From assembly GCA_020026435.1 (NCBI GenBank), contig JAHHQK010000026.1, forward strand, positions 1-31,123: a stretch of 31,123 bases of DNA, read 5' to 3'. This document shows, in pieces, positions 1 to 7,114 of this stretch. Both the position numbers and the translations under genes were made by a program. Under the pieces are notes generated by a model that made no database searches, had not been told where the DNA came from, and saw only the letters and a list, made by a program, of their open reading frames with translations. Position 1 is the stretch's first letter; each line of letters begins with the position of its first letter. This DNA comes from Alistipes sp. (lineage in GTDB: Bacteria > Bacteroidota > Bacteroidia > Bacteroidales > Rikenellaceae).

Positions 1-1081
1 CCTTGTCGCCCTTCACGGCATCGGCCTTGTCGAAGTTGTTGGCATAGATGGCGTCCGTAGGCTGAGGCTCCGGCTCCGGCTCCGGCTCGGGATCAACCGA
101 CCCCTCGTTCAGGTCGACCACAACACCGCCGACACCTTCCGTCAGAAGGACATCGTCGATCGAGTAGCGCGATTTTTCCTTGGCGATGAACTTCACCGAC
201 AGGTTCTCGGCAGCCTCCTTCAACGTGAAGCCGACCTCCATCAGCATCCACTTGGGATCCTGCGTCTCGCTGCCGTCGATCATCTTATAGGGAACCTCCG
301 TCCAGTTCGTACCGTTACCCACGGCAACCGAGAACTTCGTATAGTCGAAGGTAGCTTCCTTGTTGTCGTAGTTGAAGTAGTTGGCACCGAACTTCAAGCT
401 GTAGTTGGTCTTGCCCTCGGGCAGTGCGATCTGACCGATGACGAACTCCTCGCCGAAGTAGATCTTGTTGACACCCGAAGCGTTCAGATAGCCGCCGCTC
501 GCACCCGTCGTACGAACCGAGCAACCCTTCGTCGAGTATTCCACATTGGCAGCACCCGTACCCTCCTGGTTCTTCCACACGTCGGTCTGATCCAGATAAG
601 GCCAGTAGTTGCCCTGCTTCTCGGCGGGAGCCTTGTCGAAGTTGTTCTTATAGATGGCCTCGTCGGAGATCTCCTCTCCATCGATGGTCTGAGCCACCTT
701 CACCTCCTTGGTATCCACCAACTTGTGGACGCCGTAGACCGTGGCGTAGAGCGAAATCTTGAGGTTGGCCGAGTGACCGCCCTCACCTGCGGCCAAAGCA
801 GCCACATTGACCGTGATGGTCTCGTTACCGGTACCCTCCAAGGCGGGTTTTACGGTCATCCAGTTGGCATCTTCCGTGCCGGTAATCTTCCAAGTACCGT
901 TGGTGACAATGTCGAACGACTGCGCACCACCATCCTTGTCAAACGTCATATCGGTGGCCGAAACCGCGATCGACGGAATACTAAAATCGGTGTCGTCATT
1001 ATCCGTACAAGCCGTGAAAGCCGTTACGGCCGACACGAACATCGTGGCGAACAACATCCGAAATAGATGTAAATGTTTCAT
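1..1081 (-). CDS. BACON-domain surface lipoprotein, 3' end cut by window edge
   Basis: The reading frame is open from an ATG at 1079-1081 to the window edge (360 codons, no stop). The N-terminus is a lipoprotein signal: basic-hydrophobic stretch, then a lipobox ending at Cys25 followed by Thr-Asp-Asn-Asp-Asp, typical of exported Bacteroidetes lipoproteins. Residues about 36-131 resemble a BACON domain, with a pattern like FDKDGGAQSFDIVTNGTW. Residues about 142-322 form a second, probably beta-sandwich module beginning AIYKNNFDKA. After a Pro-Glu linker (about 331-341) a near copy of that start appears (AIYANNFDKA, from about 344), so the module is probably repeated beyond the edge. BACON domains are associated with glycan- or mucin-related surface proteins; the actual ligand or enzyme activity cannot be read here. 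No Shine-Dalgarno is visible; a good promoter lies about 200 nt upstream. Confidence 0.85.
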   Translation of the reverse strand, partial: MKHLHLFRMLFATMFVSAVTAFTACTDNDDTDFSIPSIAVSATDMTFDKDGGAQSFDIVTNGTWKITGTEDANWMTVKPALEGTGNETITVNVAALAAGEGGHSANLKISLYATVYGVHKLVDTKEVKVAQTIDGEEISDEAIYKNNFDKAPAEKQGNYWPYLDQTDVWKNQEGTGAANVEYSTKGCSVRTTGASGGYLNASGVNKIYFGEEFVIGQIALPEGKTNYSLKFGANYFNYDNKEATFDYTKFSVAVGNGTNWTEVPYKMIDGSETQDPKWMLMEVGFTLKEAAENLSVKFIAKEKSRYSIDDVLLTEGVGGVVVDLNEGSVDPEPEPEPEPQPTDAIYANNFDKADAVKGDK

Positions 1082-1276
1082 AAAAAATTGATATTAGGAT
1101 TGATTGTTACTTTTGTTCTGTCAAAGTGTCCGGTTTTAAGGTTTTAATTAGTAATTATTTATCCATGAGCAAACGGTTTTTTTGTTGGTTTTGGTATCTC
1201 GTCATCATCTTTAAATTTTATATTTACAAATTCCCGTCCAGGATTTCCATTTGGATTTGAGCAGGGAAATGGGAAA

Positions 1277-1308
1277 CAAAAATAAGTTTTTTTTTTGGAC
1301 GAACCAAA
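1277..1308 (-). promoter_or_regulatory. Bacteroidetes-type promoter of the BACON lipoprotein
   Basis: On the minus strand TTTG (1305-1308) is followed after 20 nt by TATTTTTG (1277-1284), matching the TTTG-N19-21-TAnnTTTG consensus. The predicted start near 1271 leaves an AT-rich leader of about 190 nt before the ATG at 1081. Confidence 0.65.
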
Positions 1309-1357
1309 TTATAAGGCTCTGTTTTAATTGCTTAATATTTTAATAAATTCGGAACAT

Positions 1358-1393
1358 AAAAAAAGCGGAGCGCACGAAAAACGCACGCTCCGC
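1358..1393 (-). terminator. Intrinsic terminator of the YciO-DUF4199-GT2-DUF4293 operon
   Basis: A perfect 8-bp GC-rich stem (1365-1372 with 1386-1393) is followed on the minus strand by seven T (1358-1364). It lies about 30 nt past the stop codon of the DUF4293 gene. Confidence 0.8.
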
Positions 1394-1421
1394 CGGGATT
1401 TAATCTAAAATTTAAAGATCG

Positions 1422-1871
1422 CTATCGGATCCGATCCAACGATTTCACCAGGATTTCGTCTCTGAAGATCGCGCGACCTGCCAAAAAGACCAGCAACATA
1501 GCCACAACGGGCAGGAAAATGGCCGGTTTCATTCCCTGGGCATCGACCTCTCCGTGGCCGAAATACGAGCAGGCCAGCATCGCCACGCAACCCACCAGCA
1601 GCACGAACTCCACGGCGCAGAGGCGGATCTGCAACATACGGCGTTTATAGAGAAAAATGGTCAGGATGGGCAATACGGCACTGCACGCCAACAGGATTCC
1701 GGTCCAGAAAGCGGGGCTTTGTACGGTCTCGCCCGCGGGCGACTCCACCGAGAAAGCTCTCAGCATATAGATCTCGTTGCCGATGCCGAACCAGGCCAGC
1801 GGCGCGAAGAGGGTGATTCCGAGCAGAATCGAAACCAGCAAGAGGTAGACGGTTTGAATACGTTGTATCAT
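1422..1871 (-). CDS. DUF4293 family membrane protein
   Basis: This 149-residue protein begins MIQRIQTVYLLL, the characteristic opening of the Bacteroidetes DUF4293 family, and has the usual family length. Four hydrophobic segments are visible at about residues 5-25, 55-75, 82-103 and 115-135, with a short basic loop (YKRRM) between the second and third; it should sit in the inner membrane. No enzymatic motif is visible and the family has no established function that I know of. It is the last gene of a four-gene operon, 17 nt after the glycosyltransferase, and is followed by an intrinsic terminator. Its neighbours suggest an envelope role, but that is guilt by association only. Confidence 0.85.
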   Translation of the reverse strand: MIQRIQTVYLLLVSILLGITLFAPLAWFGIGNEIYMLRAFSVESPAGETVQSPAFWTGILLACSAVLPILTIFLYKRRMLQIRLCAVEFVLLVGCVAMLACSYFGHGEVDAQGMKPAIFLPVVAMLLVFLAGRAIFRDEILVKSLDRIR

Positions 1872-1888
1872 CTTGATTCGTTTAGTGG

Positions 1889-2851
1889 TTATAATTTTTC
1901 GTCAATGAGGTATTTGTTGCGGTCGCTCGATCCGCGGTTGATCAGCTCCCCGAGAAAACCCGCCAGGAAAAGCTGCACGCCCAGGATCACCGCCATGATG
2001 GCCAGGTAGAAAAGCGGCTGGTCGGTGACGGGACGCAACGGCAGGCCATGGCACTGCTTCCAGATCTTGGCCGCGATGATCCACATCGTCGTACCCCCTC
2101 CGAAGAGGAACATCAGCGTGCCGAGTCCTCCGAAGAAGTACATCGGCGAGCGGCCGAAGTGCGACATGAACATCACCGAGATCAGGTCCAGGTAGCCCTT
2201 GACCATGCGCTCCAGTCCGAATTTCGAGTATCCGTACTTGCGGGCGTGGTGCTCGACGACCTTCTCGCCGATATGGCGGAAACCGGCCTTTCGGGCCAGG
2301 ATCGGGATGAAGCGGTGCATCTCGCCATAGACCTCGATGGCCTTGACCACCTTGCGGCGGTAGGCCTTCAGTCCGCAGTTGAAGTCGTGGAGGACGATGC
2401 CCGAAGCGCGGCGGGCCGTCCAGTTGAAGAACTTGCTCGGCCAGCGTTTGCCGATCGGGTCATAGCGTTTCCGTTTCCAGCCCGAGACCAGGTCGTAGCC
2501 CTCCTCGAGGATCATACGGCGCAGCTCGGGGATCTCGTCGGGCGAATCCTGCAAGTCGGCATCCATCGTGATGACCACCTCGCCCCCGGCCGCCTCGAAA
2601 CCGCAGTACAACGCCGCCGATTTGCCGTAGTTGCGTGCGAATCTCAATCCTCGGATCGAATCAAAGGTCTTCTTGAGCCGTTCGATGACCTCCCACGACC
2701 CGTCGTCCGAGCCGTCGTCGATCATGATCACCTCGTAAGTGAGCCGCTCGCGCGTCATCACACGGTCGATCCACGCCACCAGTTCGGGAAGCGATTCCTC
2801 CTCGTTATAGAGCGGCACGACGACCGATACATCCAATTTATTCATTATCAT
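1889..2851 (-). CDS. Family 2 glycosyltransferase, polyprenyl-phosphate type with two C-terminal membrane helices
   Basis: This is a GT-A fold glycosyltransferase of family 2. Visible motifs are VVPLYNEEESL (about residue 11), DDGSDDGS (45-52) and a DXD-like DADLQD (97-102) for nucleotide-sugar and metal binding. Two membrane helices follow at about 237-262 and 279-303. This architecture matches DPM1/GtrB/ArnC-like enzymes, which move a sugar from a nucleotide sugar to undecaprenyl phosphate on the inner face of the cytoplasmic membrane; the sugar cannot be read from sequence. The open frame starts at 2851, overlapping the DUF4199 gene by 14 bp. The second in-frame ATG at 2845 has AGGA five bases upstream and may be the true start. 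It is co-transcribed with the flanking small membrane proteins, which could be partners. Confidence 0.9.
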   Translation of the reverse strand: MIMNKLDVSVVVPLYNEEESLPELVAWIDRVMTRERLTYEVIMIDDGSDDGSWEVIERLKKTFDSIRGLRFARNYGKSAALYCGFEAAGGEVVITMDADLQDSPDEIPELRRMILEEGYDLVSGWKRKRYDPIGKRWPSKFFNWTARRASGIVLHDFNCGLKAYRRKVVKAIEVYGEMHRFIPILARKAGFRHIGEKVVEHHARKYGYSKFGLERMVKGYLDLISVMFMSHFGRSPMYFFGGLGTLMFLFGGGTTMWIIAAKIWKQCHGLPLRPVTDQPLFYLAIMAVILGVQLFLAGFLGELINRGSSDRNKYLIDEKL

Positions 2852-3434
2852 CCTGTTCGTTTAATTCCGTATCAAAGGGACGGGGGGCACACGATGTCGT
2901 TCCGGCGATGATCAGTCCGAAGATCGCACCGAAAAGCAGGCTCGTGAACAACCCGCTCCACACCACCTGCAACAGCGTGGGTTCGGGGGCATCCTCCAGC
3001 ATCGAGATGGTGTTGAACAAGGTCTGCTCCATCACCGAAGAATTTGTGCCCTGCTGCACCGAAGTCAGACTGACAATCGAATTGGACAGCATCTCGATGT
3101 ATTTGTCATAGCCGATCACCACATGCTGGAATATATAGGTAACAACGCCCTGAATGATACCCGCGAAGGCCGAAATACACAGGACAAACGTGTACCCCTG
3201 CATGAAGGAGAATCCTTCGCTCGCCGTATAAAGTCTCGAACGAGAACGCGTGTAGCGATGCAGCAGGTAGTAGTGCAGTCCCACCACCGTGAGCCACTCC
3301 ACCAGGTAGAGCGTATAGAGTGCCGCCTTACCTGAAAGCGTAAAATAGGTTTCCACGACGAACGACAGGGAGAGCAACACTCCCAGGATCGCACCACAAC
3401 GGGCGGCATCGTTCCAAAAATTGTTCTTTTCCAT
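2838..3434 (-). CDS. DUF4199 family membrane protein
   Basis: This 198-residue protein matches the Bacteroidetes DUF4199 family in length and topology. It has an N-terminal charged start (MEKNNFWNDAARCG), hydrophobic segments at about residues 13-33, 38-58, 75-98 and 155-180, and a charged C-terminal tail. Function is unknown. In many Bacteroidetes, as I recall, a DUF4199 gene directly precedes a DPM1-like glycosyltransferase, which is the arrangement here with overlapping reading frames. That suggests translational coupling and possibly a shared membrane complex. The spacing to the upstream YciO-like gene is 26 nt with no promoter signal between them. Confidence 0.85.
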   Translation of the reverse strand: MEKNNFWNDAARCGAILGVLLSLSFVVETYFTLSGKAALYTLYLVEWLTVVGLHYYLLHRYTRSRSRLYTASEGFSFMQGYTFVLCISAFAGIIQGVVTYIFQHVVIGYDKYIEMLSNSIVSLTSVQQGTNSSVMEQTLFNTISMLEDAPEPTLLQVVWSGLFTSLLFGAIFGLIIAGTTSCAPRPFDTELNEQDDNE

Positions 3435-3460
3435 CTTTATAAGTTGATTGTCTTAGGTTT

Positions 3461-4054
3461 TTACTCCAATTCGCCACCGCCCTCGCGCAGGATCAGCACC
3501 TCGTCGCCCGTCAGATCCACGACTGTCGAGGGCACATCCCGCCCCGGTCCTCCGTCGACGACCAGATCCGCCACATTGCGGTAACGCTCGTGGAGCAGGT
3601 CGGGGTCAGTCATATATTCCGGTTCGGCATCGTCACGCACCGACACCGAGGCCAAAGGCTCGCCCACCTGCTCGATGATGGCCTTCAGGATGGGGTTGTC
3701 CGGCATCCTCACCCCGATGGTCTTGCGCTTGCCGAGGGTCTTGGCCGGCACGCGCGACGAAGCGTTCAGCACGAAGGTGAAGGCTCCGGGGAGGTTGCGT
3801 TTCAGTATGCGGAACGTCTCGTTGTCCACACGGCAGTACTCCGCGATGCGGGCGATGCTCTCGAAGAGCACCGAGAAGTCGTCTCCGCCCTTGATCTTCT
3901 TGAGCCGCTCCACGCCCCTGGCCGAATGGAGCAAGCACCCGATGGCATAGACGCTATCGGTGGGATAGATCACCAATCCGTCGCGCGCGAGGACATCGGC
4001 CACCCGCTGCAACTCCTTGGGGGAGGGATTTTCCGCGTAAATCTTCGTAAGCAT
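3461..4054 (-). CDS. Sua5/YciO/YrdC family protein, YciO-like
   Basis: The 197-residue protein has the YrdC fold signature: GLVIYPTDSVYAIGC near the N-terminus, PGAFTFVL in the middle and KRKTIGVRMPDNPI after it, then a C-terminal STVVDL motif. YrdC/TsaC and Sua5 proteins make threonylcarbamoyl-AMP from threonine, bicarbonate and ATP for tRNA t6A37. The detailed sequence is closer to what I recall of E. coli YciO. The Lys-x-Arg motif of TsaC reads Lys-Gly-Gly here (in KKIKGGDDF), so the t6A role is not certain. The open frame extends to 4246, but that start lies upstream of the promoter at 4171-4202, and the first residue with family similarity follows the ATG at 4054, so 4054 was chosen. First gene of the operon. 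Confidence 0.85.
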   Translation of the reverse strand: MLTKIYAENPSPKELQRVADVLARDGLVIYPTDSVYAIGCLLHSARGVERLKKIKGGDDFSVLFESIARIAEYCRVDNETFRILKRNLPGAFTFVLNASSRVPAKTLGKRKTIGVRMPDNPILKAIIEQVGEPLASVSVRDDAEPEYMTDPDLLHERYRNVADLVVDGGPGRDVPSTVVDLTGDEVLILREGGGELE

Positions 4055-4170
4055 GGCTATAAAAAACAGGTGAGATCTCCCCCTGTCGGCAGCAACGGGC
4101 GGCGGGAAGTCATCCCACGCCTCCACGTCCGAAATCCGCCCCGGGGAGGAAATCCGGTTTCTACATCCTA

Positions 4171-4202
4171 CAAATGTACGAAAAGTGAAGCGCAGAAACA
4201 AA
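4171..4202 (-). promoter_or_regulatory. Promoter of the YciO-DUF4199-GT2-DUF4293 operon
   Basis: The minus strand has TTTG (4199-4202), 20 nt, then TACATTTG (4171-4178), a full consensus match. The predicted start near 4164 gives a leader of about 110 nt and excludes translation from the upstream in-frame ATG at 4246. Confidence 0.7.
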
Positions 4203-4345
4203 TGGTGTATGCAATTTTTCCATTTTCCACCCCCGGCCCGCCTCATCCATCGTTTCGGCGAGGCGACGGGCCATCCGCCATCGGGGCCGTTTTTTCCGCG
4301 GGCAGGCGGGACGCACTCCCCTTTTGGGTTAGGCCAGTGGTCTCC

Positions 4346-5359
4346 TTATTTTATCTTGCGGCGGTTCAGCTCCCGAGCATAGGCCCGGGCGTTGGCGTTG
4401 TGTTCGCGGAGAGTCTCCGCAAAGTTGTGGTAGCCGTCGAACGTGGGACGGGCACAGAAGAAGATATAGTTATGACGCTCGAAGTTGAGCACGGCGTCGA
4501 TGGCATTCTGCCCCGGCATACAGATCGGCGAGGGGGGCAGACCGCGGTTGACGTAGGTATTGTAGGGCGAATCGTACTTCAAATGGCGGTAGAGGATGCG
4601 GCGCAGACCGAAATCCTGCATGGCGAACTTCACCGTAGGGTCGGCCTGGAGGGGGATCCCCTTCTTCAGCCGGTTGATGTAGGCACCGGCGATGCGGGGC
4701 ATCTCGTCGGTCTTGCGCGTCTCCTCATAGACGATCGAGGCGAGGGTCATCACCTCCAGACGGCTCAGGCCGCTACGCTCGCGCAGGCCGTCCCGACGCT
4801 CGCTCCAAAAGCGGTCGTACTCGCGCTTCATGCGCCGCACAAGATCCTCGGGCGACACGGTCCAATAGAATTCGTAGGTGTCGGGGATGAACATCGAAAA
4901 GAGGGTCACACTGTCGAAGCCCAGCTCCACGGCCAGTTCCGGAGAGGTGATCGCACGATGCAGCGACACCGAATCGGCATCGATCTGACGGGCCAGCTTC
5001 GCGGCCAGCTGCCCCGGGATGCGGACATTGTTGATCGACACCTTCACCGGAGTCTGCAACCCGAGGACGAACATCCGCGTGATATCCACGACATTCATGC
5101 CAGGTTTGAGGACATAGTGTCCGGCCTTGAAACGGTTTTCGAGGTCAAGCCGACGGGCATAAATCCCGAATGCCGTGTGGTGTTTGATCTTCGGGAGCAG
5201 GGAATCCAGCAGGCGGGCATAATCATCGCGACTGCTCACAAATAATTCCGTCTGCTGCTTCACGGCATTGCCCTTGAACTGCATCAGGCTGACAACCACC
5301 ACAATACACCCCATAACAAGAAGCGTAAGGAGGGAGTATATTAAAAATTTTTTATTCAT
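4346..5359 (-). CDS. mltG: Endolytic murein transglycosylase MltG (YceG family)
   Basis: MltG cuts nascent peptidoglycan strands at the periplasmic face of the inner membrane and is thought to set glycan chain termination. The 337-residue protein has one N-terminal membrane anchor (about residues 5-27), an N-terminal LysM-like region and the YceG catalytic domain. The motif LASIVYEETRKTDE carries the glutamate (Glu213) that aligns with my recollection of catalytic Glu218 of E. coli. The conserved INRLKKGIPLQADPTVKFA and YNTYVNRGLPPSPI segments follow. Length is normal for the family. The frame is open to 5503, but that would run antisense through the SRP RNA gene and past the promoter element; the ATG at 5359 directly precedes the basic-hydrophobic anchor and was chosen. 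It appears to be a single-gene transcript. Confidence 0.93.
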   Translation of the reverse strand: MNKKFLIYSLLTLLVMGCIVVVVSLMQFKGNAVKQQTELFVSSRDDYARLLDSLLPKIKHHTAFGIYARRLDLENRFKAGHYVLKPGMNVVDITRMFVLGLQTPVKVSINNVRIPGQLAAKLARQIDADSVSLHRAITSPELAVELGFDSVTLFSMFIPDTYEFYWTVSPEDLVRRMKREYDRFWSERRDGLRERSGLSRLEVMTLASIVYEETRKTDEMPRIAGAYINRLKKGIPLQADPTVKFAMQDFGLRRILYRHLKYDSPYNTYVNRGLPPSPICMPGQNAIDAVLNFERHNYIFFCARPTFDGYHNFAETLREHNANARAYARELNRRKIK

Positions 5360-5372
5360 TTTTCCGATTTTT

Positions 5373-5403
5373 TTTGCAAAGATATAAAAAATTCCTACTT
5401 TTG
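5373..5403 (+). promoter_or_regulatory. Promoter of the SRP RNA gene
   Basis: TTTG (5373-5376), a 19-nt spacer and TACTTTTG (5396-5403) match the Bacteroidetes consensus exactly. The predicted start at about 5409 coincides with the 5' end of the RNA stem. Confidence 0.75.
5377..5384 (-). promoter_or_regulatory. Probable -7 element of the mltG promoter
   Basis: TATCTTTG on the minus strand matches TAnnTTTG. Its end is only 17 nt from the mltG ATG, so the leader would be about 10 nt. No convincing -33 element is seen at the right distance. The element lies inside the SRP RNA promoter on the other strand. Confidence 0.5.
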
Positions 5404-5408
5404 TACCG

Positions 5409-5514
5409 CGGGTGAGTCTTATACGACCAGCTCCTACAGAATCCCCCAGGCGAGGAATCGAGCAAGGGTATGTGGTTGTAGCGGTGCGATATAAGTCGCT
5501 CACCCGTTTTTTTT
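5409..5514 (+). ncRNA. ffs: Bacterial small signal recognition particle RNA (4.5S type)
   Basis: The conserved SRP domain IV is visible near 5446-5468: CAGG, a short helix, a GGAA tetraloop and AGCA, the asymmetric loop and tetraloop that bind the Ffh M domain and FtsY. The ends pair perfectly (5409-5416 with 5499-5506), a second helix pairs CTTATA with TATAAG, and the terminal stem runs straight into eight T (5507-5514), acting as the terminator. About 98 nt is the expected length for the small bacterial form. A consensus promoter sits immediately upstream. The RNA acts with Ffh in cotranslational targeting of membrane proteins. Confidence 0.85.
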
Positions 5515-6100
5515 ATGCCCGTTTGTGAGGTTTTGGCTTCCAAACGGACTTTTTTTGCTTTTCCCCACCACTCTCGGGCAAGGTTTCCGGACAGGCCGTC
5601 CCGGTTGACACTTTCCGACCGATTCTCCCGACGCCCTCTCCCCATGGAAAGGTTTTCCGCAAGTTGCTCTAAAAATCTTTCTGCAAATCTTCCCTTTGCA
5701 AGGTCTTTCCACGGAGATTCCCCTCCCGGTTCTCTACCAAGTCTTTCCTCGGGATTCCACACCCGACATTCGGCAAGGTATTCTCCGCGGAATGCCCCCC
5801 TTCGGCAAGATCCGCCCCACCTATATATATCCTTCCCCACAGCCCCTGACCGAAGACATTCCGAGGCCAGCAGTTAGGGGGCGGATTTTCCTCAACCGCC
5901 GGCCCGTGGGGTCATGCCCGACACACAAAACACCCCAAGCGGCGGGAAGGCCCGGCTTGGGGGTAAGGCAAATTATAGCGGATCAAGTGTAAAAATCTTC
6001 TCAAAAAGAATCCCGCGCGGGAAGATGGCGGAAGGACACAATACATCTCGAAGACCTAAAATCTCCCAAAACATTCCTCCGCCGTAGAGCGCACGCTCCG
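5515..6100 (+). other. Gene-free spacer with C-rich, weakly repetitive sequence
   Basis: No reading frame here has family similarity or normal composition. The first 350 nt are pyrimidine-rich on the plus strand with recurring short words (GCAAGGT at 5577, 5696 and 5782; TTTCC or TTCTCC every 11-25 nt). The remainder holds GC-rich hairpins, including 5933-5962, and the palindrome CCCGCGCGGG at 6012-6021. Confidence 0.5.
5933..5962 (-). terminator. Candidate terminator of the operon ending with the glycosyltransferase at 6101
   Basis: CCCCAAGC (5933-5940) pairs perfectly with GCTTGGGG (5955-5962). On the minus strand the stem is followed by TGTTTTGTGTG, an imperfect T-rich tail. It is about 140 nt beyond the stop codon, so a weaker hairpin nearer 6011-6022 is an alternative. 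Confidence 0.45.
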
Positions 6101-7114
6101 CTACATCATATTTCCGAAATGGCGTTTTCCGAACAGATAGCGCACGAGGATCGACCCGCGGTAGATCGTTCCGATGTTTTTCTGCTTGGCCTCACGGCGG
6201 ATCGCACGGCGTTTTCGCGACAAGTCCCCATGCCACAGCACAAAATCACGGTAGGCACGGAACACCGCGCAGAAATTGGCCCAATGCCCCTGCACCAGGT
6301 AGGACACCGCCGCCAGCATATCGAGCGGCGGACGCACAACGGCCACCACCAGGCGTTGGCCCGTGGAGGAACATTTATAGAGCATCGCCAGATTGTTGCG
6401 GTGGTTGAAGAAGACCTTACGCGGGGAATCCGTCGACAGAGTCCCGCCCCCGAGGTGGTAGACCGCACTCCGGGGTTCGATCCTTATGCGGTAGCCCGCC
6501 AGCTGCATCCGCCAGCAGAGATCGATCTCCTCCATATGAGCGAAGAAGTCGGCATCGAAGCCGCCCAGCTTACGGAACACCGCACTGCGGCAACAGAAAG
6601 CCGCCCCGCTGACCCAAAACAGATCGCGTCCGTCGTCATACTGCCCCTCGTCCCGCTCCGTGCAGCGCAGGATGCGCCCGCGGCAGAAGGGATAGCCCAA
6701 GAAGTCGATATATCCGCCCGATGCCCCGGCATATTCAAATTTGTCGGGCTCAACCAGCGAGCGCAGTTTGGGTGCGGCGGCCGCCACATCGGGATTCCGC
6801 TCCATCATCTCCAGGATCGGTTCCAACCATCCGCGCGGAGTCTCCACATCGGAGTTCAGCAGCACGTAGATATCCGCCTCAACCTGCTCCAGGGCCCGGT
6901 TATAGCCCCCGGCAAATCCATAGTTGCGGTCCATCAGTACCAACTCCACCGTGGGAAACTCCCGGCGGAGCATCTCCACCGATCCGTCCGTCGATCCGTT
7001 GTCGGCCACGACGACCCCCACCCCCCCCGGCGCAGCATCGAGCACTCCGGGCAAAAAACGGCGCAGGTGACCCTCGCCGTTCCAGTTCAATATGACAATT
7101 TTAGTCTGCATCAT
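6101..7114 (-). CDS. Family 2 glycosyltransferase, rhamnosyltransferase-like
   Basis: A soluble GT-A family 2 glycosyltransferase of 337 residues. It begins with VILNWNG, followed by the nucleotide-binding DNGSTDGS (38-45), NYGFAGGYN (about 64-72) and LNSDVE (86-91) in place of the DXD. A FAHMEEIDLCWRM segment typical of the WbbL/rhamnosyl group comes later. There are no clear membrane helices, unlike the other family 2 enzyme at 1889-2851. The frame overlaps the acyltransferase gene upstream by 14 bp, indicating translational coupling and a likely role in lipopolysaccharide or other envelope glycan assembly. Donor and acceptor sugars are unknown. It is the last gene of the operon. Confidence 0.9.
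   Translation of the reverse strand: MMQTKIVILNWNGEGHLRRFLPGVLDAAPGGVGVVVADNGSTDGSVEMLRREFPTVELVLMDRNYGFAGGYNRALEQVEADIYVLLNSDVETPRGWLEPILEMMERNPDVAAAAPKLRSLVEPDKFEYAGASGGYIDFLGYPFCRGRILRCTERDEGQYDDGRDLFWVSGAAFCCRSAVFRKLGGFDADFFAHMEEIDLCWRMQLAGYRIRIEPRSAVYHLGGGTLSTDSPRKVFFNHRNNLAMLYKCSSTGQRLVVAVVRPPLDMLAAVSYLVQGHWANFCAVFRAYRDFVLWHGDLSRKRRAIRREAKQKNIGTIYRGSILVRYLFGKRHFGNMM

Noticed and set aside
61..100. GGCTCC hexamer repeat as a possible phase-variation tract
   Set aside because: It encodes the Pro-Glu linker and the unit is six bases, so slippage changes linker length but never the frame.
4716..4733. Apparent loss of the MltG catalytic glutamate (YEET instead of EKET)
   Set aside because: Counting along the recalled E. 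coli sequence puts the catalytic residue at the second glutamate of that motif, which is conserved here as Glu213.
3590..5245. 551-codon plus-strand frame across the YciO-like and mltG genes
   Set aside because: It spans an intergenic region with a minus-strand promoter and lies opposite two conserved genes.
5360..5503. N-terminal extension of mltG
   Set aside because: It would read antisense through the SRP RNA and upstream of the -7 element; the membrane anchor starts at the ATG at 5359.
5409..5514. tRNA-like element suggested by a short GAATCGA-type loop
   Set aside because: No cloverleaf can be drawn; the GGAA tetraloop, the CAGG/AGCA loop and the terminal stem fit SRP RNA.
5515..5870. 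Small proteins encoded after the SRP RNA
   Set aside because: The frames lack start signals, overlap each other on both strands and consist of Pro/Ser/Arg-rich low complexity.
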